From assembly GCF_029168945.1 (NCBI RefSeq), contig NC_083603.1:32647396-32711395 (forward strand): a stretch of 64,000 nt of DNA, read 5' to 3'. Each line of letters starts with the position of its first letter. The stretch's first letter is position 1. This DNA comes from Cannabis sativa. Taxonomy: Eukaryota; Streptophyta; Magnoliopsida; Rosales; Cannabaceae. Both the position numbers and the translations under genes were made by a program. Shown one piece after another: positions 10,340-22,878 of the stretch. The notes under the pieces were generated by a model. It searched no databases, had not been told where the DNA came from, and was given only the letters and a program-made list of their open reading frames with translations.

Positions 10340-12608
10340 AAACTAACAATGGATTTTGTCATTGGTGTCTTCCATGTCATAACAGGGTGAGTTCCTTGAA
10401 ACCCTCACACTACGATAAGGTATCGTGAATTTTGTCTAAGAACATAAGTGGTATTTTCTTCTTCGATTGGGTCAATACAACAGAGGTAGTGGGACCATCT
10501 TATATACAATAAGATGATAGAACACTTTGGAATCAAGAAAAAAATATATCTTCTACTTTGCTACTTTATTTTCAAATTTAGTCATATTCTTAAAAAAATT
10601 GTATTTGTTGAAACAAACACTTTCTTATCTTAATGACCATAGGATGGTCCACCCCTAATCACTTAGAATAGCTATCAAACATGCAAACCTCAATTAACAG
10701 TTCTAGCTTTTCTTAAGGTCACGATCAGGACATCCATGAATCTAGTAATGGTTTACACTAAGTACACAATCATTTTATCATTCTGAAATTTTCTATCACT
10801 AGGGTATATTCCTAGAAGGACTTAGGCAACTGCTAGTAACAAATCATAGACCTTTTACTTTCATCAATATGCAAACTGAATTTCTAGGGAGGTAAGTTTG
10901 GATACAATTCAAAAATTCAACTTAATGATCTTTGAACTGCATATCCACCAAATATTTCTCCACCCCTATTAGTTCGCAAGATCTTTAACCACTTACCTTA
11001 ATAGTTTTTCACCAATGCTAAAAATTCATGAAATTTCTCAAATATTTCAAATTTCTTTGCACAAGGTAAAATCTAGAGTGATCGTCTTAAGAATTTAACG
11101 AGAACTCATATCCACTCCTGAATGTACATCCATATATGCGAATATAGATTATCCTACTATCAAGTGGATATAGGCATATTTTCTCTTTGCAGAGAATCAT
11201 CTTGTCAAAACCACTATGAACAAGATGCAAATGCCATAGATAGATTGAACTGTGGTTGTGGTCTTTTGATGAATCTTAATGATACCTAGGTCTAGTTACA
11301 ATAAAGAGTTCTTAGAATAGTCTAATGGATCTTGGTCACAGAATACAAAACTCATATTCCATACATAAACATACAGTTTGGATCCACTGATTAAAAATGG
11401 ATATTAACAACTTGTGCAAGTTATACTGTATTGTACAATGCATTCTTGGAAACTCAATTTAAATTTTCAATTTGGTATCTAAAATTTAAAGTCAAAGACT
11501 TAAATTTATACCAAATATACATGAGTAATTATTCTAGCTTGGACCACCACTACTAATCTTACTCTAAGTCTAAGTTGCCTTAAGTAAGCATATACAAGTA
11601 GGAGATTTCTAAGATCGAGGATTTATATCGTTTTGGGATAGAATGTCGAGAATATAGTCATTTGTGCTATTCAATTTCATAAGAAAAATTAGAGTGACAT
11701 CATACGCATATGATTTATAAACCATTTATCTAATGATATACTATTTAAGCAAATTCGAAATGAAAAGCTAAGAGAAAAACTAATAAAGGATAATTTCTAA
11801 TAAAAGAAGAATCTAACGATGTCATGTTTAGGCAAGAGTCAAAGTTATTCTTATTTTATAAATCTCTTCATTGTTTCATATTGTAAACACTAGTCTAAGT
11901 TGTCATCTTTGGATGTACAATTAGATGTTGTATTTACAAATACTTATCTGTCGAGATTTAACACTATTTTATTTGTCTAACGGATGACAATCCTTTGGGA
12001 TTTGTTCCATTAAAAATAACAAGCTAAGTTAGACCAACAATGAAGATTCAAAATTAATACTACAACATTAATAACGAAAAACAACATAGGTTCAATATAA
12101 ATTCTTACATATTCAGAAATTATCATAAGTTTAGCAAGTAAGAAAGACATGTGAAAAATACAAAACAAACACATCTTAAATAATTTCCAAGGTTTCCAAC
12201 AAACTGATATAGTATCTCGTTTAGGCGAGAGTCAAAGACATTGAATAAAGTAGTCAACTCATCTAAAATGGACACCATTCTAGCAATCTTTTATTCGATC
12301 AAGACTAGAATCTAGCGTTGTCTCGTTTAGGCGAGAGTCAAGGCCATTCTATCGTATGAGCCTCCACCATTGTTTCATACCTTGTAAGTCTTACTCTTAT
12401 CAGCCACTTTATGGTGGATGTTACTAAGAACAAAAAACTTACAATAATACTTATCTTTTGAGATCTACGACGTTAAATTGTTAATGAACGTTCATCCATT
12501 AGGGATGATTACTCACTAAAACAAGAACTATGTAGCACCAACAATGGAGATCGAATGTCCTTATAACTAAAGCTCATTATTTTAAAGGGTTGTATTTTCA
12601 TTTGATAC
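10340..12608 (-). mobile_element. Copia-derived element C, internal part 1 (non-autonomous)
   Basis: This stretch is collinear with element B at about 15590-17690 on the same strand. Reading the minus strand from 12608 it gives leader sequence with a hairpin (12492-12508, TCATCC/GGATGA), twin boxes (12319-12339, 12214-12233), then a diverged repeat of the leader (about 11820-12060) where gag would be expected, then decayed pol (integrase-like trace near 10955-10985). No usable coding frame exists. It is truncated at 10340 by LTR P and interrupted at 12608 by solo LTR M. The continuation is at 51756. Confidence 0.8.
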
Positions 12609-12726
12609 TGTTGCCCTAGTTTATTCCCAAAATACGTGGCCACTGCTATGTATGACATGTGGATGAATAAGACACCTCACCTGGAGATAAGTTAAAGGTC
12701 GTATGGAAGAGGCGACAAGTATGGTT
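12609..12726 (+). mobile_element. Solo LTR M, left part
   Basis: It begins TGTTGCCCTAG just after GATAC (12604-12608) and breaks off at TGGTT, where element B is inserted. The rest is at 51140-51755, followed by AATAC, one base off GATAC. Joined length is about 734 bp. The uninterrupted target is visible in B near 17677 (TTGATACTTATTTTTAATC), which confirms the insertion point. Confidence 0.85.
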
Positions 12727-14532
12727 TGTTGGAATTATTTTACCAGGATCTAGATTTACTACCAAGTATGTTTCATTAACATCCTAATATGAATTCTAAA
12801 ACAATGAAATAAACACATAAGAGTTTAAGAAAACCTTACATTGGGTACAGCGGAATATAATGTCTCCTTCCATTCAGATCTCTAGCCCTTGATTCCTTTC
12901 TGTAGCAGAGCATTATCAAGATCTGAATCTGGATCTCTTTCTCTCCTTTTTTTGATGCTGATTTTCCATAGTCTTACATACTATGATTGAGGTACCACTT
13001 GGTGTGTGTGGGCATTACTCTATCACTCAAGGGAATTTCGAAATTAGAAGAGAAGAAAAGAGAGAGAAGGGGCGACATGGCTTTTCTCTGAAGGAAACAA
13101 TGTGCAAAGTTATGAGTTTCCTGAAGCCAACACTTTCTATTGATAGAATGCCCTCTAGGTTTAGGTTAGAATTGTGTGGCATTAAAATAATAAAAAAAAT
13201 AAAATGGTAAAAGCCTATGCATAGTGGGCGGCCCATATAAGGAAATTGGGCCTCACTTTGCAACTTTCCCATTTTGTTATTTTTCATTCCCATTTTCTCA
13301 AAAATGTCAATTTTCCAATTTAACCATTCAAATGCCAATTCTAATTATTTAATAACTTAAAAATAATTATTAAATAATATTGCCATTTAATATATTTATT
13401 AATTTAGACATATAAAGTACCTTAATTAATAAATAAACCTATAATCTCTTTTCTTTACAATTTCACCCTTGCTTAGTGAAAATTCATAAAGTAGACATAG
13501 TCTAACTTTAGAATTATAATTGATTAATCAAAATCAATTAACTGAGTCTTACAAGCAGTATGGTCTGAACTAGTATGGGAACCATGGGTCTATATAACCG
13601 AGCTTCCAATAAGTCGAACCGAATTCACCAAGTAAATTCCCTAACTTATTAATTCCTTATTGAATCCACTCTTAGAACTTGGAATTGCACTCTCAGTCAT
13701 ATAGAACGCTCTATATGTTCCATGATATAGACACGTCATTAGTTATCCATTGTTATAATCCTAATTTGATCAATGATCCTCTATACAGATGATTTACACT
13801 GTAAAGGAATTAAATTATTGTAACACCCTACAATGTATTTTATCCTTAAAACACTTAACCCTATATAAATGATATTTCAGCTAAGTGAAATGAGTACTCC
13901 ACCATTTATTTTCGTTTGGTTAAGCTCGAAGGAAATCATCCTTTACTTTCTATTCGCCAAATAGAAGCTATAGATTCCATATTTATGTTAGCGCTCCCAC
14001 TCAATTACACTACCGTGTTCCCAAAATGTACGTATCACCCTGACCCAAAAGTAGGCTTAACTAACAAATCAAAGAGCACGAATAACACTCCTGAGATTGA
14101 ACCTAATCATATCAGGATTAAGATCATTTGATCTAGGATCAACAGGTGATATTGAATTGAATAGATATTACGGTAAATTTAATATATCTAATCAAAGTTC
14201 AATATCGGTCCCTTCCGATGTATACTCCATACATTCGATACTGGTAAACTTTGCCAATGTCCTGGAAAGGACATAACACTTTTCCAAGGTGTTCTGACAA
14301 ATCAGGGAATAAACTTTCGAACATATTATTAAGATTATATTCCACTGTGCTGACAACACTATAATCATTAACAAATTCATATGTTCTAGACTTAAATAGA
14401 ATTCATACATTATATATATAATCATGAAATAAACATGTGAACCATGCAACATAAAATGTTATTTTTGATCTTTATGAATAAGTAAATCTAATTATATTGA
14501 AATGGGTTTTATTTAGGGCACAAAACCCAACA
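12727..14532 (-). mobile_element. Copia-derived element B, 3' LTR
   Basis: The LTR is 1806 bp on the minus strand, bounded by TGTTGGAATT and CCCAACA. It is flanked on the left by TGGTT (12722-12726), and the same TGGTT follows the other LTR at 51135-51139. It is highly similar to the LTR at 49284-51134 but lacks 45 bp present there (about 50845-50889), a deletion between short GTGT repeats. The TATA box of the right copy (CTATTTATA on the plus strand, 49693-49701) is CTATTGATA here. Confidence 0.95.
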
Positions 14533-14543
14533 AACTCCCACTT
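14533..14543 (-). other. Polypurine tract of element B
   Basis: AACTCCCACTT on the plus strand is AAGTGGGAGTT on the minus strand, directly next to the 3' LTR and identical to the tract of element A. Confidence 0.85.
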
Positions 14544-16879
14544 GCACTAATATAAAATAAAATGTGCGTTTCAAATAATCTCAACACCTTGATATACAAA
14601 TCAAGTGTAATAGTAGTAAACTCCTCATAATAGGATCTGATAGGTTGAATTAAACACAACCTCTTCTCCACCATTACTCTTCCTTAATCACAAAACCCTT
14701 GATAATGTGAAATTCCTCTCTATATGTCCACTCTCTTGGGATACTGGATTCTAAACTTTTAGCAACTACTTCTTGGTTATTCAGGAAGTAACACTAGTAG
14801 TTAAGGAAAGTTGGAACGATGCCACAAATGTATAGAACTTTCCTTAGACTGGATAAGTACCTTTCCTGCAACTTTGACGTTCAGTCTCTTTCTGGTAGAC
14901 TAAGAGACTTCAGATAGGTTTTTACACTTCTCCAAAATCACTACTCCACCCCTAGAGTAATCACCATTTTATCAGCAGACTTTCTAGCACAAAGGCAAGT
15001 CTTGAAATCTGATGCGGTGTAGTCTAAGAGTTTTAAACACACCCTTATTGACTAACATATAGTTCCTCTTCTTAATCTTAAGATTTACTTGATTGTCTTC
15101 CAATGTTCCTCTCTTGGATTAATGTGATACCTACTCATTACTCCCACTCAAAAGCAGGTGTCTGGTCTAAGGCATACTAAAGCATATCTGAGACCTCTCA
15201 CTATTGATTTAAGAAATTCTTTTATGGCTTTATCTTTTCTGGAATAGTTGAGACTTTTCCTTAGATAAATAAAATCTATGCCTAGAAGTTGTGAAGCTTC
15301 TATAGATTGCCATTGGAAAGAAAATGCTTCAACATCTTACTAAAGTAAGTTGCTTACATTAGAGTAAGTAATTACCAGGTATACCACAAGCCATAGGTTT
15401 AGATGAACTCAAACCTATAATACTAGGAACAGGAAGTTTTGTTAAGTCCATTGAATAGACTTATTAACTAAAATTTCATTTTATGTCCTTGTAATAGAAA
15501 ACTTAGGTTATTCCATGTGAATGGATCAAACCATAGTTCTATTGGCTTTCTTCTTAGTTTCTTATCTTGACAATCCATTACTTGTTTAAACTTACAATGG
15601 ATTTTAATCACTAGTGTCTTCCAAGTCACAATAAGGTGGATTCCTAGAAACCCTCCCACTACGACAAGGTACCGTGAATTGTGTCTAAGAAAACTAAATG
15701 GTATTGACCTCTTCGGTTGTGACAAGACAACAGAGGTAGTGGGATTATCATAATAAGATGACAGAACACTTTTAGAATCAAGAAAAATATCTCCTTTATT
15801 TGCTACTTTATTTTTCAGACTTAGTCATTTTCTTAGAAAAGTAGTATTTGTTTAAACAAACACTTTCTTATCTAATGACTATGGGATGATCCACCCCTAA
15901 TCACTTAGAATAGCTAACAAACATGCAAACCAGGGTTAGCAGTTCTAGCTTTTCTTAAGATTTCGATTAGGTCATCCATGAATCTAGTAATGATTTACAT
16001 TAAGTATACAACCATTGCATCATTCTGAAACTATATTACCATAGAAGGTTTTAGGCAACGACTAGTAACTAACTATCAATATGCAAATTGAATTTCTGGA
16101 GAGGTAAGTTTGGATATAATTCAAAAAATCAATTTAATGATCTTTGAACTGCATATCTACTAACTATTTCTCCACCCCTATCAGTTCGTAAGATCTTTAA
16201 CCACTTACCTTATTGGTTTTCACCATTGCTAGAAATTCATGAAATTTTTCAAACATTTCAAATTTCTTTTGCATAAGGTAAAATCTAGAGTGATCGTTTT
16301 AAGAATACAACGAAAACTCATATCCACCCCTGAATGTACATCCATCTACGAATGAGATGAACTTACTTTCAGTGGATATAGGCATATTAACTCTTTGCAG
16401 AGATTGATCTTGTCAAAAACACTATGAACAAGATACAAATGCCATAGATTGATAAAATATTGTTGTAGTCTTTTGATGACTTGATTTAGTTACATCAAAG
16501 AGTTCTTAGAATAGTGCAAGTGGATTCTGGTCACAGAATACTCAACTCATATAGTTTGAATCCATTGATAGAGAATGGTTATTAAACACTTGTGAAAGTG
16601 TAACTGTATGATGAGTAATTCTTTCTTGGACCACCACTACTAATTTAACTCTAAGTTAATTTGCCCATACAAGTAGGAGATTTCTAAGATTGAGGATTTA
16701 TATCATTTCGGGATAGAATTTTGAGAATATAATCATATTCGTCATTTAATTTCTTAAGAGAAAATATACAATGACTTTATATGATTTATAGACCATTCAT
16801 CCAATGATATGTCATTGAGCTAATTCGAAATGAATAAGCTAAGAGGAATTAGGATAATTTCGTTTTAAATAAAAAATCA

Positions 16880-17410
16880 ATGATGCTCCGATTAGCGAGA
16901 GTCAAAGTAATCTTATTTATACAATCTTCTTGTTTCATATTGTAAAATACTAGTCTAAGGTGTCATCAATTGATGAATAGCTAGATGTTGCATTTATAAT
17001 ATTTATCTTTTGAGATCTAACACTATTATGTTTGTCTAATGGTGAAAATTCACTAGGGATTTATCTCATTAGAACAACAAACCAAGTTAGACCAACAATG
17101 AAGATTCGAAATTAAACTACAATTTAATAACAGAAAATAACATGGTTCAATATAAATTCATACACAATTCAGAAATTATTAAGCATTTAGCAAATAACAA
17201 AGACATGTGAAAATACAAAAGAAGCATATCTTAAATAATTTCTAAGGTTTTCAACAAACTAATACAGTGTCCTGGTAGGCGAGAGTCAAAGTATCATTCA
17301 TTGAATAGAGTTGTCAGCTCATCTAAAATGCAAACCATTCTAGCAACCTTTTATTCGATCAAAATAAGAATCCAACGTTGTCCTGTTAGGCGAGAGTCAA
17401 GGTTATTCTC
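16880..17410 (-). repeat. Duplicated leader module in element B
   Basis: Two diverged copies of the module (box CGAGAGTCAAAG, then CCAACAATGAAGATTCGAA or CCAACAATGGAGATCGAAT) occur here: one with the twin boxes at 17268-17398 and one with a box near 16889-16905 and its CCAACAATG at about 17092. Element C has the same arrangement (12214-12339 and about 11823-12040). Element A has gag at this place. Confidence 0.65.
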
Positions 17411-18794
17411 ATTTTATGAGCTTCCACCATTGTTTCATGTTTTATAAGTTTATATCTAAGTAGTCACCGTAGGGGAGAGTCTAATAGAGACGAAAACTTA
17501 CAAAACACTTATCAAATGAGATCTTACGGTGTTAAATGCGTTCAACGAATAACCATCCATAAGGGGGACGAAGTCTAGTGTCTCGAGGTTATATTGAAAA
17601 TATTTAACTATTGTAAGACCAACAATGGAGATCGAATATCCTTATAACTAAAAGCTCATTATTTTAGAGAGTTGTATTTTCTTTGATACTTATTTTTAAT
17701 CTATTTATTTTAAATATATATTTATTTAATTTAAAATTTCCAATTTAGAATGAAAAATTCTAAATATAAATTTTAATTTAATATTTATAAATTATACTTA
17801 GATAAATATGAAAATAACGTGAATTATTTCCATCTTAGTGATAATTTCCAATATATATTTAGAAAATTATTCAATTTAAGTTGTTTCAAAATTAATTTAA
17901 ATTAATTTACAACTCAAATTTAACTTTCTATAAATATATATTGCATTTCAAAAAATTAAGTGTATAAGAATACTATTTTCAAAAATGCTTTAAAATAAAA
18001 TAAAAATAAATCCTGGAAAAATTATCTTAATTTTAGGTTGGCCGAAAATTAATAAAAATTAATTTACAACAAAAATATAATTTTCCTATTTAATTAAATA
18101 TAAAAAATTTCAAATATTTAAGTATCATGATTAAGAATCAACTTAAATATTAATTTTCTATTTAATTAAATATCACTAGAAAAATACTTCAAGCAAAACA
18201 GATAATATCTATCTAGACTTTCATTGACTAATTAATTTAATTTCTAATTATAATATATTTTAGTTCATTTATTTTAATTAATCATTAAATGAAAAAATCA
18301 TTGATTTAAGTTGATCCAAAATTAAAATAAATAATTTTCAACTTTAATCTATTTTTCAAGTAAAATTTGAAATTTCTGCATTAAAGAAATGCAATTTCGA
18401 AATTGTGGCATAAAGATTAATAAAATAAAATAAATATATTTTGAAAATTATTCATATTTAAGTTATTCTGAAATAAGATTCCAAACTTAAGATAATTTTC
18501 AACTTTAATTAAATAACATGAAAATAACAATATTTAAGTATCATGATAAAAATCAACTTCGATATTGAAATTTTCAATTTAATTAAATGTATTAAATTCA
18601 AGAAATAAATAATTAAGTATAGAGGAAACTTAATTATTAATTCTAGTTTAATACTAGGAAAATATACTAAACTTAGATTGTACCAAAATTAATTATTAAA
18701 CAATTAATTTCACAATCAAAGCTATTTTCCTATTTAATATTAGAAATAATAACTAGTATAGAAATAACTATCTAGAATATATATCATTAACTAA

Positions 18795-19097
18795 GGTGGC
18801 GTTTGGTTGGAGGTAATGAAATGGAATGGAATGGAAATGAAATAATTTTCATTCAATTCCTTTGTTTGGTTGCATTTTGAAGTATTGAAATGGCATTCCA
18901 ATGGAATGCTCTTTCCACCATTTTGGTGGAATGGCTATTCCATTTTAAAAAGGAAGGAATGACCATTCCAATGTAACAAGAAAAAAAATTTAATTATTTT
19001 TTTATCAATTTTTTTTATGCATTTTAAATTTTATTCCATTCCATTCCCATTCTCATTCCTATTCCTATATTTTCATTCCTCCCAACCAAACGCCTCC
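18795..19097. mobile_element. Tourist-like (PIF/Harbinger) MITE
   Basis: This 303-bp non-coding element has terminal inverted repeats GGTGGCGTTTGGTTGG and CCAACCAAACGCCTCC (one mismatch) and a 3-bp target duplication TAA (18792-18794, 19098-19100). It contains many ATTCC/GGAAT motifs. Leaders of A and D show the uninterrupted site. The TAA target fits the PIF/Harbinger superfamily. Confidence 0.85.
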
Positions 19098-19236
19098 TAA
19101 GTGTTTTTCTAAAATTAACTTTAAAATATTAAAATGAAAAATAAATTTCATATATTTTAAAAGTTAATTATGCTGCTAATTCAATTTTAATTAGGTTAGA
19201 CTAATATAAGTAACCTAATACAATTATTTAAATAAG

Positions 19237-19360
19237 GCAAATGGGCCTTCACAATTGGGGTAGTTCATGTGAGGGGGAGCTGGGTTCAGTATGTCGTACC
19301 CACTTCTATTGGCCCCCAACTCTCACACAAGGCCCAAAAGAGAGGAATTTAACCTTTAAA
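19237..19360 (-). other. Conserved leader block, copy B
   Basis: This is the minus-strand counterpart of 3169-3288 and 56853-56960. It includes GGGTTCAGTATGTCGTACCC on the plus strand. It is conserved despite decay of nearby DNA. Confidence 0.7.
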
Positions 19361-20168
19361 TAAATAATTGTTATTCATTGAATAAGCCCAAATCTAATTG
19401 GGCCTAAATAAAATTACTTATGTCAAATTTAAAATTACTTATGTCAAATTTTATTTTAGCAACCTAGTCCATTTACTTAGTAAAAACTTAAACGGGCTTC
19501 CTATATGCATCTAAGCCCAATAGCAAACATATAGGCTCACACAGGTCAAATGATTTGGATGGGCCCTATCATGTTACTAGGTTTACACAGATGAAAGAAG
19601 TACAAAATTTACATGTTACAAATTATTTATAAGATCTATTGACAATTGGACTATGAAAAATCTGATCATTGGATCTGTCAACAAGTAAATCATAGCAATT
19701 TAGATCAAATAAATAATAGGTTTGTTAAAAATTTTTTTGAATAAACAATATAAATAAATAAACAAACATTGTCCATGTAACAGATGTGAAATAAGATATT
19801 AATATAATTAAATTATTATTCTTAAACTAACCAACTAAATTTTGAAAATTTAGGGTTGTTAAAAAGAACCTTAAAATCTCAAAATAAATGAAACTAATTT
19901 TAAAATATCTAGGTTTATTTAAATCAAATTAAATTAAATATCAAATAAGATCAATGATTTGAAAGAAAGAATCTTCAATATCACTTTCAAATCTTATAAT
20001 TTAATAAAATAAACCAATTTTAAAATAGATTTGGTTAGATAATTATTATTTTAGGAATAAAATAATAAATAAATAATAATTACCATAATTATATATCAAA
20101 ATATCTCAAATTAAGCAATATTCAAATTTCTACAAAATATCTAAGTTATTTGATAATTTAAGATATGA

Positions 20169-20194
20169 CTAGTTTTTGGACGTGCGTTGCACGT
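20169..20194 (-). other. Helitron 3' terminus (hairpin plus CTAG)
   Basis: On the minus strand: ACGTGC-AAC-GCACGT, a short spacer CCAAAAA, then CTAG, with T next in the flank. This is the standard Helitron 3' signature. Confidence 0.65.
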
Positions 20195-21036
20195 ATGTTC
20201 TGTATCATTTCAGATTTTTTTAGTTTTATTTTAATTTTAAGTTTCTTTTTTAATTTTAGATGTATTAATATAAAGTTAATGAAAGAAATTAGAATTAACA
20301 TTTATATTATCCGATATTATATTATAAGATATGTGAAATACAATTTTTAAAGTTTTAAGAAATTAGAATCCTTAGAATTATATATTAACAAAATAAAATT
20401 TAAATAAATAGTGTAAATATATAATTGAATTTACACTCTTAACTTTTATCTAATTCTTTATAAACCAAACAATTTGGTAAAAAATAAATTTATTATTGGG
20501 GCAAATCAAATAACAAAGGGCAATTAAATGAGGCTCCTCACTACCCAATGAACTAAAATCATAGAGTAAAACATAAATGGGAAAACATATAGATTAGAGT
20601 AAAACACAAATAATGAACTAAAAACATAATCAATTCCAGCAAACTTACAAGATTACAAAGACAAAATAAAAGATTTGGGCTAAATTCATAATTAATTTCC
20701 ATCCAAATCAAAACTTACAAAAATACACTAATATTACAAAACTCTTTCTTTTTGTTTTTTAATCAATGTGTCTGAACATTATCAATGTATTGATAAGTGT
20801 CCTTTTTTTTTATCTTTCTAATGGGCAAAAATAAAGAGACACATATATATGATAACAAATAAAGAAAAAAGTTGAAGTCTTTAGTAAAACACAAATAACA
20901 AACTAAATTTATTATCCACTTCCAACAAATACAGAAACTAAATTGGGGGATTTCAATAAAACACAAAATGATAAACTATAAGTTTATTCTGAACTTAGTA
21001 ATAAAACACCAATAACAAACTAAATTTATTATCTAC
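20195..21036. other. AT-rich Helitron interior with local repeats
   Basis: No gene is recognised. A unit containing AACAAACTAAATTTATTATC followed by ACTTCCAACAA and ATTTCAATAAAACACAAAATG occurs at about 20895-20980. It occurs again at 21014-21036, continuing at 22259-22320 where solo LTR O splits it. Confidence 0.5.
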
Positions 21037-22258
21037 TGAAATTCCGTATTTTAATATTCCCAGTTTGATTATTTAATTAAGTGATTAATTAAATGCGGAA
21101 TAATGAAACTGGTACTGAAAACAGTTTTTCCATAGTTACAGAAAACAACTCTGTAACTCCAGAGAAACCCAGAAAAACAAACAGTGCATAAAAGTAAAAA
21201 CACACAAGATTTTTGTACGTGGTTTCAACAATCCTTTCAGATTATTACTAGTCCACGGGGCCACGCCCAGGGATAAGATTCATTAGATCGGCATCAAAAA
21301 TACAAAGTAATTGACTTATGCATAAATAGACTCCCTCTTATTGTATGCCACAAGCTTGATGTATTCCACCTACTAACCGAATCTTAATAAAACTCCAAGA
21401 GCTCGAACTCCCTTCGATCACCTTGAAGAGTGCTTGAATCCTCCCGATTGAAGGCTTAAAGGCTATCTCCCGAAAGCCTATACAACCATCTCCCGAAGGT
21501 TGTGTGCTTGTATCATCCCGATGCAAGACTTCAAAAGCAATCTCCCGAAAGCTTGTAAAACCCTTCTCCCGAAGGTGTGCTTGTATCCTCCCGATGCAAG
21601 ACTTCAAAAGCAATCTCCCGAAAGCTTGTAAATACCCTTCTCCCGAAGGTGCACTGATGTTCTTCTTCATTGTAGACTTGAATACAGACTCAAGACAATA
21701 CAAACAACAAATAAACAGAGTAAGAGTAGAACAACTCTTCTCTACATAACAAAGACACTCTTTCCTAAAGATTTGAAAGTGAATGAAAGAGATAACAAAA
21801 CCTAGCAGCTATAAGATGTATTTATAATGAATATACATCTCATAGACAGCTTACATTCGGTCTGAACAAGACCTCAACGCACTAGAAACTTCCCTAAAAT
21901 AATTCTTCAATCAGTCCAGGAATTTCCGTTTCTGTACCTACAGAATCGTGGGCAGTAAATACAACTTTCCTTTTATAGAAAAGGAAAGTTTAGCTCCGGT
22001 TTTCTCTTCAAGAAACCTGATCTAAGAAAATGGGAAACTCAACACAAGATCAGATTAACAGCTGGTTAGAAAAGAATAAATGTGTAATCAAAACTTACCA
22101 TATTTACCTCAATTTCCATAAATAGGAAAGCTAGACAACTTTCCTTACAAGTTTAGATATACACAAATAGGAAACCATATTAAAGTACACCAGCCGAAAT
22201 TATACAAAGAATAATTAAATATTTTTGTCAATTAAATATGCCAAAAATAGAATTAACA
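21037..22258 (-). mobile_element. Solo LTR O (copia-like)
   Basis: This is a 1222-bp LTR without internal domain, flanked by a perfect target duplication TCTAC (21032-21036 and 22259-22263). Read on the minus strand it starts TGTTAATTC and ends GGAATTTCA. The minus orientation is favoured because AACCACGTACAAAAATCTTG, typical of copia U5 regions, then lies toward the 3' end. It is a product of LTR-LTR recombination. Open frames of 81-121 codons inside it arise from internal repeats and are not genes. Confidence 0.85.
21505..21655. repeat. 73-bp tandem repeats in solo LTR O
   Basis: Two nearly identical units begin TGCTTGTAT at 21505 and 21578. Each carries the motif TCTCCCGAA twice and a related ATCCCGATG or CTCCCGATG. 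Degenerate CTCCCGAA motifs extend left to about 21437. Confidence 0.8.
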
Positions 22259-22878
22259 TCTACTTCCAACAACTACAGAGACTAAATTAGGGCATTTCAA
22301 TAAAACACAAAATGATAAACTGTAACTCCATTCTTAACTTCGTAGCACAGAAACGTGAAACAAGGCACAACTCCAGTAAAATCTGCAATGTGTTCTTGAA
22401 CATTAGGAGGATTGAATACCTACAGAAACTAAGTAATGAACCACCTCAAATTAATAATTAGAAAATCAAAGTGTTTCCATGAAAAAATGTAAGAAGATAC
22501 CCAAACTATTTTTAAAAAAAAATTAAAAAAAAAGTAACAAAGAAATAAAGAGGTTAGAAATCAATACCTTATGTAGTAATCTTCAGACTTAAATCGACTT
22601 CCTCTTAAAGTTGTTGGCCTACATTGATGATCCTACACCCTCAATAAGAAGATGAAGTGAGCCAGCTTAGATTTAAGAAGAAGAAGCGCAAAGGGAAAAG
22701 AAGAAGTAAGCCCTAAATTAACGAAAAAGAAGCACAATAATTTAGGTTTGGTAGGGTGAATAAATAAGAAGGGAAGAGGTGGCTTGATTCTAGATAAGTG
22801 TATTTATGAGAGAACTTTTAAATATGTAAGAGGTGGTAGCGTGAATGAATAGAAAAAGTAAAAGCTGACTTGGTTTTT
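22259..22878. other. Helitron interior, possible captured transcript fragment
   Basis: There is no long frame. Read on the minus strand, about 22570-22760 looks like a plant 5' untranslated region: pyrimidine-rich CTTCTTCTTTTCCC and TCTTCTTCTT stretches, then a less AT-rich segment ending in AAG|GTATTGATTTC, which resembles a splice donor. Capture of a host gene piece by a Helitron would explain this, but no protein is recognisable. Confidence 0.3.

Larger units (their letters stand above)
14544..20168 (-). mobile_element. Element B internal region, 3' segment (non-coding)
   Basis: Read on the minus strand from 20168 this is AT-rich leader, conserved block (19237-19360), a MITE (18795-19097), more leader, twin boxes (about 17268-17398), a second diverged copy of leader (about 16880-17110) in the place of gag, then decayed pol-derived DNA. 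A weak frame at 15468-15725 may come from the integrase-RT linker, but I would not call it a gene. No gag, protease or RT domain is recognisable, so B is a non-autonomous derivative. It is interrupted at 20168/20169 by Helitron-like DNA, and its 5' end resumes near 48508. Confidence 0.75.

Noticed and set aside
12983..13338. Frames of 75 and 103 codons in the LTR of B (and a relative at 49539-49757)
   Set aside because: They lie wholly within LTR sequence, on both strands of the same segment, with no domain.
15468..15725. 85-codon minus frame in element B
   Set aside because: Possible decayed pol linker, but too short and without a diagnostic motif to call a gene.
21338..21749. 121-codon minus and 81-codon plus frames in solo LTR O
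   Set aside because: They are created by the 73-bp repeats inside the LTR; no homology recognised.
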